Source: Pseudomonadota bacterium (GTDB taxonomy: Bacteria > Pseudomonadota > Gammaproteobacteria > Xanthomonadales > Ahniellaceae). From it: a DNA stretch of 62,757 bases. Location of the stretch: NCBI GenBank assembly GCA_022843465.1, contig JALHNO010000025.1:1-62757 (forward strand), written 5' to 3'. The notes below the pieces were generated by a model. That model was not told where the DNA came from. It was given only the letters and a program-made list of their open reading frames with translations, and did not search any database. The translations under genes and the position numbers were made by a program. Positions 8,277 to 14,767 of this stretch are shown here, one piece after another (position 1 is the stretch's first letter; each line of letters starts with the position of its first letter).

Positions 8277-8768
8277 ATGACTGATCGCGATACCAGAGAA
8301 GCTCGCATGCGTATGCGCATCGACGCGGGCTTCCGCAAACTTCCAGAGGCTTCCGGTCCGAAGGCTCGTCCGCGCGGTCCGGCCTACCTCGTCGCGCATG
8401 CTTGCTTCGACTGTCGGGTCAGCTTCAAGAGAGCACTGAGGCAGGACGGAACCAGCGCGCATTGCCCAAATTGTGGCAATCTGCTCAACCCGATGGGGCG
8501 GGGCTTCAAGGTTCCGCCACGGAAGAATGTTGAAGGTTGGAGCGTCGTAGCACGTCTTTATCAGGCTGGCTTTCGCTTCCCAACCAACTGGGTGCGGGCG
8601 AATCCCCCGTTGCCTACAAGGGCGAGAGAGGTTGACGCTTTTGTCGCCTGCAATCCAGACCATTCGTGCAGGTTGGCTCAATCTAACTATGCGTTCAAGC
8701 CGACCGCCGTGGGAGTCTTTCGTTCAAACCTACCGCTGCCGTGCGGCGGCGGCTTAACGCGGCGTTAG
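8277..8768 (+). CDS. Hypothetical zinc-ribbon-like protein read through its attC
   Basis: The 163-residue frame starts at ATG 13 nt after the recombination point. It has CFDC (~43-46) and CPNC (~62-65), a possible zinc ribbon. Unlike its neighbours it is not in frame with the TAA of R''. Translation continues through the whole attC and ends at 8768, so about 28 C-terminal residues (NYAFKPTAVGVFRSNLPLPC and on) are attC-encoded. Whether the tail matters is unknown; a natural stop may have been lost. Confidence 0.7.
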   Translation: MTDRDTREARMRMRIDAGFRKLPEASGPKARPRGPAYLVAHACFDCRVSFKRALRQDGTSAHCPNCGNLLNPMGRGFKVPPRKNVEGWSVVARLYQAGFRFPTNWVRANPPLPTRAREVDAFVACNPDHSCRLAQSNYAFKPTAVGVFRSNLPLPCGGGLTRR

Positions 8769-8770
8769 TA
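8681..8770 (+). repeat. attC site 16, endemic type
   Basis: R'' ATCTAAC, R' GTTAGTA. Confidence 0.92.
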
Positions 8771-8773
8771 GTC

Positions 8774-9223
8774 ATGACCATGCGCGCGGTGCACTTCATC
8801 GCCCTCTTGTTTCTCGCTCCCACTTCTGGGTTCGCTTGCCATAGGATGTATCCTGAGACCGACGCACTGGAAAGCTACCGAGCTGTCTTTGTAGGCACGG
8901 TAACGTCCGTTCATGAGGTGGGTCTCGAGAACCGTCTAACAGGAAAGCCTGACCACGTGTTTGACGGGATCCCCCTTCAAATTAAGGATGGATCGAGTCC
9001 CGTTGCTATACGAGTGGTTTCACAACAAAAGATTTCTGGCAAACCCAGGCGGCTGGAGAAGCTAGACCTCGCGGGGTGTACCTTTAACACTCCTCCGCCA
9101 GGCACCAGAGGCATATTCTTCGTTCACCGGCGGAGCCGGACAGCGATCGCCGTTTGGGAGAGCGAACCGGAGGAGTTCTCAACCATTGTTCGAGAACTTG
9201 GGATCGACTTGGATGACGACTAA
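8774..9223 (+). CDS. Hypothetical secreted protein, possible NTR/TIMP-like fold, 149 aa
   Basis: A signal peptide (residues 1-21, hydrophobic core ALLFLAPTSG) is followed at once by Cys (FACHRMYP). The mature part has YRAVFVGTVTSVHEVG and later a second Cys (DLAGCTFN). An N-terminal Cys followed by a VFxGxV strand is the layout of netrin/TIMP-like domains. The cassette gene at 14,768 shares it. The fold is inference. The ATG is 9 nt from the recombination point; TAA is in R'' GACTAAC. Confidence 0.72.
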   Translation: MTMRAVHFIALLFLAPTSGFACHRMYPETDALESYRAVFVGTVTSVHEVGLENRLTGKPDHVFDGIPLQIKDGSSPVAIRVVSQQKISGKPRRLEKLDLAGCTFNTPPPGTRGIFFVHRRSRTAIAVWESEPEEFSTIVRELGIDLDDD

Positions 9224-9307
9224 CTACGCGTTCAAGCCGACCGCCGGGGGAGTCTTTCGTTCAAACCTACCGCTGCCGTGCGGCGGCGGCTTAACGCGGC
9301 GTTAGAC
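9218..9307 (+). repeat. attC site 17, endemic type
   Basis: R'' GACTAAC, R' GTTAGAC; TACGCG replaces TATGCG at the left arm. Confidence 0.92.
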
Positions 9308-9702
9308 ATCGGGGTTGGCAGTTCTTGTTGGTGTCGGTCGCGCGGTTGCGTGTGGTGTTCGGCTTCCATTTGCAGTCAGAGCGCAGGGGAGGGTTCGGCC
9401 AGCCCGCATTCGGCATCCTCGTGGCCCGGTGCACTTTATCGTCGGGCCGAACGCGGCGTCGGGCTCGGCGTGTTCGGTGTGCGGGCGCGAGTACCTTGCT
9501 TCGCATCACGCTACTTCCAGTTCGGCCCGGTGTGGTTCTATGCTCCGCCCATGCGGCACGACTCTTCTATCGGCAGCTTCGCATCCCGTTCCGGCGCGCA
9601 CGGTCAGCTACCGCGCGGGTCTAACTATGCGTTCAAGCCGACCGCCGTGGGAGTCTTTCGTTCAAACCTACCGCTGCCGTGCGGCGGCGGCTTAACGCGG
9701 CG
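9302..9702 (+). other. Gene-free cassette, family 2, copy 4
   Basis: 401 bp. It has one base more than the standard length, near the 5' end. Confidence 0.75.
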
Positions 9703-9708
9703 TTAGAC
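9619..9708 (+). repeat. attC site 18, endemic type
   Basis: R'' GTCTAAC, R' GTTAGAC. Confidence 0.93.
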
Positions 9709-10102
9709 ATCGGGGTTGGGTGTCTTGTTGGTGTTGGCCGCGCGGTTGCGTGTGGTGTGCCGGTACATTTTGCAGTCAGAGCGCAGGGTAGGGTTGTGCC
9801 AGCCCGCAGTCGGAATTTTCGTGGCCCGGTGAACAGCATCGCTGAACCGAACGCTGCGTCGGGCTCGGCGTGTTCAGTGTGCGGGCGCGAGCAGATCGCT
9901 TCGCATCAACCTGCTTCCAGTCCAGCCCGGTGTGGTTCTATGCTCCGCCTATGCGGCACACCTTTTCTATCGGCAGCTTCGCATCCCGTTCCGGCGCGCA
10001 CGGTCAGGTACCGCGCGGGTCTAACTATGCGTTCAAGCCGACCGCCGTGGGAGTCTTTCGTTCAAACCTACTGCTGCCGTGCGGCGGCGGCTTAACGCGG
10101 CG
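9703..10102 (+). other. Gene-free cassette, family 2, copy 5
   Basis: 400 bp, in tandem with copy 4. Here ATGCTCCGCCTATGC replaces the usual ATGCTCCGCCCATGC. Confidence 0.75.
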
Positions 10103-10108
10103 TTGGGC
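10019..10108 (+). repeat. attC site 19, endemic type
   Basis: R'' GTCTAAC, R' GTTGGGC. Confidence 0.93.
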
Positions 10109-10578
10109 GTGGTTGAGCATTTTCCTGGTTTGCTGCGCGTAGGGGTGGAGTGGGTCGTGGCGCCGGTCATCAGAGCCGAGCGCGGTGTGTCGTAGGCCCG
10201 CGGCGTAGTTTTCAGTGGCCCGGTGCGCAGTTCGGTTTTGTGTCGTTGCGCTGCCAATCAGCCAGGCGCGTTTGGCCTGGTCGCCATCAGCGCAATCGTG
10301 CTGTGGTCGTTCGTGGTTTGGTTGCGCATGCGGCGGGCCGGTTGTCTTGGTCGTGTGCGGGCGCCAGCAGTGTGCTTCGTCCGCGCTTGCTACCCATGCA
10401 GCGCCATCTGGTTCTATGCTTCGCCCATGCACCGCGCCGCCTCTTCACGCAGTTCCGCATCGGGTTCGTGCTCGCTCCGTCAGCGAGTCCGCGCGCCCAA
10501 CTATGCGTTCAAGCCGACCGCCGTGGGAGTCTTTCGTTCAAACCTACCGCTGCCGTGCGGCGGCGGCTTAACGCGGCG
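10103..10578 (+). other. Gene-free cassette, family 1, copy 6
   Basis: 476 bp. The ATG of the most open frame is ATC here. Confidence 0.75.
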
Positions 10579-10584
10579 TTAGAC
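10495..10584 (+). repeat. attC site 20, endemic type
   Basis: R'' GCCCAAC, R' GTTAGAC. Confidence 0.93.
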
Positions 10585-10978
10585 ATCGGGGTTAGCACTC
10601 TTGTTGGTGTTGGTTGCGCCGTTGCGTGTGGTGTTCGGCTTCCTTTTGCAGTCAGAGCGCAGGGTGGGGTTGGGCAAGCCCGCAGTCGGGATTCCCGTGG
10701 CCCGGTGAACAGCATCGTGGGACCGAATGCTGCGTCGGGCTCAGCGTGTTCGGTGTGCGGGCGCGAGCACTTCGCTTTGCATCACGCTACTTCCAGTTCA
10801 GCCCGGTGTGGTTCTATGCTCCGCCCATGTGGCTCAACTCTTCTATCGGCAGCTTCGCATCCCATTCCGGCGCGCACGGTCAGGTACCGCGCGGGTCTAA
10901 CTATGCGTTCAAGCCGACCGCCGTGGGAGTCTTTCGTTCAAACCAACCGCTGCCGTGCGGCGGCGGCTTAACGCGGCG
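10579..10978 (+). other. Gene-free cassette, family 2, copy 6
   Basis: 400 bp, the last intact copy before the toxin-antitoxin block. Confidence 0.75.
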
Positions 10979-10984
10979 TTAGTC
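10895..10984 (+). repeat. attC site 21, endemic type
   Basis: R'' GTCTAAC, R' GTTAGTC. Confidence 0.93.
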
Positions 10985-11001
10985 CGATGCTTGAGCAGCG
11001 C

Positions 11002-11028
11002 TTGATGTTCACACAGCGCGTATATACA
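11002..11028 (+). promoter_or_regulatory. Putative brnTA promoter
   Basis: TTGATG (11002-11007) and TATACA (11023-11028) are 15 nt apart, a short spacing. The -10 ends 8 nt before the brnT ATG, again implying a near-leaderless message. Confidence 0.4.
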
Positions 11029-11036
11029 CTTCGTAC

Positions 11037-11312
11037 ATGGAGTTCACCTGGTCTGAGCGCAAGCGCGCCCTCAACCTGAAGCAACACGGCCTCGACTTCG
11101 TTGATGCCGCTGCAGTCTTTCAAGGACTGACCTTCACGTTCGAGGATGACCGGTTCTCCTACAAGGAGCAGCGCCTGGTCACGCTCGGGTTGCTCGCCGG
11201 CATTCCCGTCTCAGTCGTTCATACGGAGACAACTGATGAAATCCGCGTCATCTCGTTCAGAAAAGCGACCACCCGTGAAGCGCAAATCTACTTCAGCCAA
11301 ATCAAAGACTAA
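11037..11312 (+). CDS. brnT: BrnT family toxin
   Basis: This 91-residue protein has the BrnT signature: FTWSERKRALNLKQHGLDF at the N-terminus, then VFQG, the RLVTLGLLAG strand and the RVISFRKAT-REAQIY C-terminal motif. BrnT is a ribonuclease toxin with a RelE-like fold that arrests translation. It is followed by and overlaps brnA, the usual order. The 58-nt leader leaves room for an own promoter. Confidence 0.93.
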   Translation: MEFTWSERKRALNLKQHGLDFVDAAAVFQGLTFTFEDDRFSYKEQRLVTLGLLAGIPVSVVHTETTDEIRVISFRKATTREAQIYFSQIKD

Positions 11313-11547
11313 CTGGGCGCAGCTTAGGTCCGCGACTGCGGCAGTTGCCACCAAGGGGCATCCCGAAGCCGATGTGCGTCACATCGTGCGGGGTGTAGTG
11401 CGTCGGGGCTTGCAGCTGCAATTGCCCAAGTCCGCCATCTCGCTCCGCCTGGATCAAGACGTGCTTGAGTGGTTCAAGACTCAAGGGCCTGGTTATCAAA
11501 CGCGCATCAATGCTGTGCTGCGGGCATTCCGCGATGCATCGGTCTAA
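11236..11547 (+). CDS. brnA: BrnA family antitoxin
   Basis: This 103-residue protein has a basic N-terminus and a C-terminal ribbon-helix-helix-like segment with SAISLRLDQDVLEWFKTQG and YQTRINAVLR, typical of BrnA. It binds BrnT and represses the operon. I chose ATG 11236, which overlaps brnT by 77 nt and gives the family's usual length. The stop lies in R'' GTCTAAC. A decayed relative of this C-terminus lies at 19,402. Confidence 0.9.
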   Translation: MKSASSRSEKRPPVKRKSTSAKSKTNWAQLRSATAAVATKGHPEADVRHIVRGVVRRGLQLQLPKSAISLRLDQDVLEWFKTQGPGYQTRINAVLRAFRDASV

Positions 11548-11631
11548 CTATGCGTTCAAGCCGACCGCCGATGACGTTAGTCGTTCAAGCCTACCGCTGC
11601 CGTGCGGCGGCGGCTTAACGCGGCGTTAGCC
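11542..11631 (+). repeat. attC site 22, endemic type, variant spacer
   Basis: R'' GTCTAAC, R' GTTAGCC; spacer GATGACGTTAGTCGTTCAAG. Confidence 0.92.
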
Positions 11632-11655
11632 GTCCAAATCAAACCGTTCTATACT
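11626..11655 (+). promoter_or_regulatory. Putative promoter of the RelB-like/ParE cassette
   Basis: TTAGCC of R' is followed after 18 nt by TATACT (11650-11655), a near-perfect -10 that ends 7 nt before the ATG at 11663. The layout matches the DUF4258 cassette and the fused TA cassette. Confidence 0.5.
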
Positions 11656-11662
11656 CCTGTCC

Positions 11663-11887
11663 ATGAGCAATTCGACGCCAGACTTCCGCAACCTGTCCAT
11701 CTCCGAACGCATCCAGTTGGTAGAGGACATCTGGGACAGCATTACGTCCGAGGCCCCGGGTTCTATTGGTCTTTCACCCGCCCAGCGCGCTGAGGTTCAG
11801 CGCCGGCTTGCTGCTCATGATGCTGATCCAAGCACAGCGGTTGAGTGGAACGTCGTCCGCTCCGAGCTACTGCAGCGAAATCACTAA
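11663..11887 (+). CDS. Addiction module antitoxin, RelB-like (TIGR02574 type)
   Basis: This 74-residue protein has the pattern LSISERIQLVEDIWDSI, then LSPAQRAEVQRRLAAHDADP, typical of the 'putative addiction module component' family. These antitoxins precede ParE/RelE toxins, as here. The stop TAA overlaps the toxin ATG (TAATG), so the genes are translationally coupled. Confidence 0.92.
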   Translation: MSNSTPDFRNLSISERIQLVEDIWDSITSEAPGSIGLSPAQRAEVQRRLAAHDADPSTAVEWNVVRSELLQRNH

Positions 11888-12183
11888 TGCGTGTCGTCTT
11901 CCGGCACGAAGCTCGGGTCGAGGCACGTGAGGCGAAGGAGTGGTACGAGGCAAGTGTTCCAGGTCTTGGGTTCGAGTTCGTTCGAGCACTTGATGTGGCG
12001 GTTGAATCCGCGATTCGAATGCCCGAAACGTACCCGTTCATCGAAGGCGAGTGTCGCCGTGTGCTCATGCGACGCTTTCCATACTCGATCATCTATCGCG
12101 CACGCCGAGACACATTGCTCATAGTCGCCGTTTTTCACCATAGTCGCGAGCCAGGTTCCTGGCTTGGCCGTGTTGCCGGCTAA
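11887..12183 (+). CDS. RelE/ParE family toxin
   Basis: This 98-residue protein matches the ParE family: FRHEARVEAREAKEWYE at the N-terminus, then FEFVRALDVAVESAIRMPETYP, and the C-terminal RRVLMRRFPYSIIYRA and LLIVAVFHHSREPGSW core. ParE proteins poison gyrase; some relatives cleave mRNA. It is coupled to the antitoxin and ends in R'' GGCTAAC. Confidence 0.93.
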   Translation: MRVVFRHEARVEAREAKEWYEASVPGLGFEFVRALDVAVESAIRMPETYPFIEGECRRVLMRRFPYSIIYRARRDTLLIVAVFHHSREPGSWLGRVAG

Positions 12184-12267
12184 CTATGCGTTCAAGCCGA
12201 CCGCCGAGGGAGTCTTTCGTTCAAACCTACCGCTGCCGTGCGGCGGCGGCTTAACGCGGCGTTAGAA
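12178..12267 (+). repeat. attC site 23, endemic type
   Basis: R'' GGCTAAC, R' GTTAGAA. Confidence 0.92.
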
Positions 12268-12273
12268 GGCAGA

Positions 12274-12585
12274 ATGGAAACGATTGCACAAGCGTTCCCA
12301 GATCTCTGCGCTGACCTTGTGCGTGCGCTACAGGAGTCGGGGCGCGACGACGTCGCGCGGCAGGTCTACTCAGCACAGATCGCGGAGGTTACCTTCGACA
12401 ACTCAGCCGACGCGGGCTATATCTACGCCCATCCCGTTGGTACGGCTCACGGCGAAACCATTCCACTGGAGAACCTAATGTCGGTAGTAGTTGACGTGAA
12501 CACGTCTGGGAAGCTTCAGGGTGTTGAGCTGCTGTCGCCCGCCGGGAACCTAAAGTCTGAGCTTCGCCGCCGTGCTGCCATCTAA
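12274..12585 (+). CDS. DUF2283 domain protein, 103 aa
   Basis: The C-terminal half (residues ~45-98) has the DUF2283 pattern: EVTFDNSADAGYIYAHPV, then VVVDVNTSGKLQGVELLSP. The family is common and its function unknown; members often sit beside RelE-like genes. The ATG is 12 nt after the recombination point. The stop lies in the R'' of a differently built attC, so this cassette was probably acquired from another integron lineage. Confidence 0.85.
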   Translation: METIAQAFPDLCADLVRALQESGRDDVARQVYSAQIAEVTFDNSADAGYIYAHPVGTAHGETIPLENLMSVVVDVNTSGKLQGVELLSPAGNLKSELRRRAAI

Positions 12586-12667
12586 CAAATCGTTGGAGCG
12601 GACGCGTGGCGGATAAAGTGCCAAGATCATGCGTCGGCGTGCGCGCCGCTCAACTCAACCGTTAGGC
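12580..12667 (+). repeat. attC site 24, non-endemic type
   Basis: R'' ATCTAAC and R' GTTAGGC bound an 88-bp site. Its inner arms (AAATCGTTGGAGCGGACGCG and GCGCCGCTCAACTCAACC) differ from every other site in the array. It looks like a cassette imported from a foreign integron. Confidence 0.85.
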
Positions 12668-12691
12668 GGCACAGCGGGCATCTTGCACGCG

Positions 12692-12709
12692 GTTAGCGTA
12701 TTTGCTAAC
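12692..12709 (+). promoter_or_regulatory. Inverted repeat, likely operator of the Gp49/XRE module
   Basis: GTTAGC (12692-12697) and GCTAAC (12704-12709) form a perfect 6-bp dyad separated by 6 nt, ending 8 nt before the toxin GTG. XRE antitoxins of this type repress their own operon through such dyads. Confidence 0.6.
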
Positions 12710-12717
12710 GTCCCCGT

Positions 12718-13044
12718 GTGGCCTACCAGATCGACTACTTTCATCAGCGTGTTCTGACAGAGATCGAAGCATGGCCGGCAGATGTTTTGGCGGACTATGC
12801 TCGACTTATCGAGCTTTTGGCTCAACATGGCCCGAATCTCCGCCTACCCCATTCCAGAGCCTTTGGAGAAGGGCTGTTTGAGTTGCGACCGCGTGGGCGC
12901 ACCGGTATTGGACGCGCCTTTTATTGCTTCATCCTCGGCAAGCGCATCGTCGTTGTTCATGCCTTTATCAAGAAGACCCAAGAAACTCCCGACAAGGAAC
13001 TTAAATTGGCCCGTAAGCGGGTCAAGGAGCTGCAACATGGCTAA
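12718..13044 (+). CDS. Phage Gp49-like / RelE-family toxin
   Basis: This 108-residue protein matches the Gp49-like (HigB-type) family: LTEIEAWPADVLADYARLIELL, then LPHSRAFGEGLFELRPRG, and RAFYCFILGKRIVVVHAFIKKTQETP with a basic C-terminal helix. These are ribosome-dependent mRNA interferases. The GTG start is supported by the adjacent operator and by the position of the RxxF motif. It overlaps the antitoxin by 8 nt. Confidence 0.93.
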   Translation: MAYQIDYFHQRVLTEIEAWPADVLADYARLIELLAQHGPNLRLPHSRAFGEGLFELRPRGRTGIGRAFYCFILGKRIVVVHAFIKKTQETPDKELKLARKRVKELQHG

Positions 13045-13360
13045 CCTCAAATACGAGCCCGTCACACACGACCATCAAGCGTTCATGGCTCGTGCGTCCA
13101 AGCGCAAGGGCTTCTCCGAAGCCTATGAGGCATTGGAGCTGGAGTACCAACTGGCAAACCAGATGCTCAAAGCACGTTCGCGTGCTGGTCTCACGCAGGA
13201 TGCAGTCGCTGAACTGATGGGCACTACAAAAAGCGCGATTTCGCGCCTTGAGTCGGCCGGTAAGCACGCGCCATCCATTGCTACTCTCCGGCGATACGCG
13301 GAGGCCGTCGGTTGCGACCTACAGGTCAAGCTCGTGCCCCACAAGGCAAGTGCCGCCTAA
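13037..13360 (+). CDS. XRE-family antitoxin (HigA-like)
   Basis: This 107-residue protein has an HTH_XRE domain (residues ~46-95) with RSRAGLTQDAVAELMGTTKSA, then SRLESAGKHAPSIATLRRYAEAVG, and an N-terminal arm that should cap the toxin. It should repress the module through the dyad at 12,692. The stop is in R'' GCCTAAC, exactly complementary to the cassette's R' GTTAGGC. Confidence 0.93.
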   Translation: MANLKYEPVTHDHQAFMARASKRKGFSEAYEALELEYQLANQMLKARSRAGLTQDAVAELMGTTKSAISRLESAGKHAPSIATLRRYAEAVGCDLQVKLVPHKASAA

Positions 13361-13444
13361 CTATGCATTCAAGCCGACCGCCGAGGGAGTCTTTCGTTCA
13401 AACCTACCGCTGCCGTGCGGCGGCGGCTTAACGCGGCGTTGGGC
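13355..13444 (+). repeat. attC site 25, endemic type
   Basis: R'' GCCTAAC, R' GTTGGGC; TATGCA replaces TATGCG. Confidence 0.92.
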
Positions 13445-13495
13445 CTCCAGCTCAGGCTTGCGGTATTCTTGCAGCTCGGCCCGGAGCAGCAAGCT

Positions 13496-13705
13496 ATGAA
13501 GGTCACACTCGTCGTTGAACGTGAAGCAGATGGTCGCTGGATTGCGGAAGTTCCGGAATTGCCTGGGGTGCTGGTCTACGGCAGTACCGAGGCTGAGGCC
13601 ATGGCGCGGGCAGAGGTGCTTGCGCTGCGCGTGCTCGCTGAGCGAATCGAACATGCTGAAGCTGGTCCAGAGCCCATCCAAATTCTCCTCCCCGTTGCCG
13701 CGTGA
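13496..13705 (+). CDS. hicB: HicB family antitoxin
   Basis: This 69-residue protein has the HicB RNase H-like core: a strand with EREADGRWIAEVPELPGV, then YGSTEAEAMARAEVLALRVLAERI. It lacks a C-terminal DNA-binding domain, as in the shorter HicB class. GGAG lies 9 nt before ATG 13496. An in-frame start in the preceding attC is open but rejected because HicB homology begins at MKVTLVVE. It overlaps hicA by 4 nt (GTGA). Confidence 0.92.
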   Translation: MKVTLVVEREADGRWIAEVPELPGVLVYGSTEAEAMARAEVLALRVLAERIEHAEAGPEPIQILLPVAA

Positions 13706-13914
13706 GCAATTGGCCCTCGGTCCGGGCCAAGGCCCTGCTTCAAGCGTTGCTGTCCATCGGGTGGCGCATAAAGCGCCAATCGGGCTCGCACAAAACACTG
13801 GCCCGCGAAGGGTGGCCCGACTATGTCTTTGCGTTCCACGACGGGGATGAGGTAGGCCCGCGCATGCTCGCGCGCATCTCAAAGGGCACGGGTCTCACAC
13901 CCCACGATTTGTAG
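13702..13914 (+). CDS. hicA: HicA family toxin
   Basis: This 70-residue dsRBD-fold mRNA interferase has the motif IKRQSGSHKTLARE (catalytic His) and C-terminal MLARISKGTGLTPHDL. Gene order hicB-hicA is the reverse of the commonest order but well known. The stop TAG lies just before R'' GCCCAAC. Confidence 0.93.
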   Translation: MSNWPSVRAKALLQALLSIGWRIKRQSGSHKTLAREGWPDYVFAFHDGDEVGPRMLARISKGTGLTPHDL

Positions 13915-14004
13915 GCCCAACTATGCGTTCAAGCCGACCGCCGAGAGAGTCTTTCGTTCAAACCTGCTGCTGCCGTGCGGCGGCGGCTTAACGCGGCGTT
14001 GGGC
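13915..14004 (+). repeat. attC site 26, endemic type
   Basis: R'' GCCCAAC, R' GTTGGGC. Confidence 0.93.
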
Positions 14005-14038
14005 TTCAGCGGGCTAGCCTCTGGGTAATCCACTGGCG

Positions 14039-14044
14039 TATACT
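14039..14044 (+). promoter_or_regulatory. -10 box of the fused TA cassette
   Basis: TATACT ends 7 nt before the ATG at 14052, the same geometry as the ParE cassette (11650-11655). Confidence 0.45.
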
Positions 14045-14051
14045 GCTCGTC

Positions 14052-14672
14052 ATGCAGACCGTGGTCGAGCTCCCTGAGTTCGTACGCCGAGCACAGCAAC
14101 TGCTGTCGGAGGGCGAAGCCCAGCTTCTCGTCTCCTATCTGGCCGAATTTCCTCAGGCTGGCGCCTTGATCGAGGGAACGGGAGGGATACGGAAGGTGCG
14201 CTGGGCTCGCGAAGGCATGGGCAAGCGTGGCGGCGTTCGCGTCATCTACTACTTCCACAGTGAGCGTATGCCACTGTATCCGCTGACGGTATTCGGAAAG
14301 AACGAAAGAGCCGATCTCTCAATGACTGAGCGCGCCGCGCTGGCCAAGTTCGTCAAGCGTCTCGTCGACGCAGCGAGGTGGCATATGGGTAGAGCATTCG
14401 ACAGCATCAAGGCCGGCCTGGAGGAAGCAATTCAACACGCTTCTGGCTCGCCCTCAAAGGCCGTGGTTCATCGCTTTGAGCCGGTGGACGTCAAGGCTAT
14501 CCGTGCACAGGTCGGGATGTCGCAGTCCGAGTTTGCCGCATCTTTCGGCATCAGCCTCGGCACGCTTCGTCATTGGGAGCGTGGAGATCGCCAGCCACAT
14601 GGTCCTGCGCGAGTTCTCCTCACTGTGCTGTCCAAGCAGCCTAAAGCAGTTCTCAAGGCCTTGGCGGCCTGA
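14052..14672 (+). CDS. Toxin-antitoxin fusion ORF: RelE/HigB-like plus HTH (NadS-like) domain
   Basis: This single 206-residue frame has two parts normally encoded by two genes. Residues 1-~108 resemble RelE/HigB-type toxins (FVRRAQQLLSEGE, GIRKVRWAREGMGKRGGVRV, IYYFHSERMPLYPLTVFGKN). Residues ~112-206 resemble NadS/HigA-type antitoxins (FDSIKAGLEEAIQHA, then an HTH with MSQSEFAASFGISLGTLRHW). An internal ATG at 14385 has GAGG 6 nt upstream, so a free 95-residue antitoxin could also be made. The natural toxin stop appears to be missing. Confidence 0.88.
   Translation: MQTVVELPEFVRRAQQLLSEGEAQLLVSYLAEFPQAGALIEGTGGIRKVRWAREGMGKRGGVRVIYYFHSERMPLYPLTVFGKNERADLSMTERAALAKFVKRLVDAARWHMGRAFDSIKAGLEEAIQHASGSPSKAVVHRFEPVDVKAIRAQVGMSQSEFAASFGISLGTLRHWERGDRQPHGPARVLLTVLSKQPKAVLKALAA
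14375..14387 (+). promoter_or_regulatory. Internal ribosome binding site and start for a free antitoxin
   Basis: GAGG (14375-14378) lies 6 nt before ATG 14385-14387, at the domain junction of the fusion ORF. The residues downstream match the usual N-terminus of NadS-like antitoxins. Confidence 0.6.
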
Positions 14673-14673
14673 A

Positions 14674-14763
14674 CCCCAACTATGCGTTCAAGCCGACCGC
14701 CGGGGGAGTCTTTCGTTCAAATCAACCGCTGCCGTGCGGCGGCGGCTTAACGCGGCGTTAGGT
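14674..14763 (+). repeat. attC site 27, endemic type
   Basis: R'' CCCCAAC, R' GTTAGGT. Confidence 0.92.
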
Positions 14764-14767
14764 ACCT

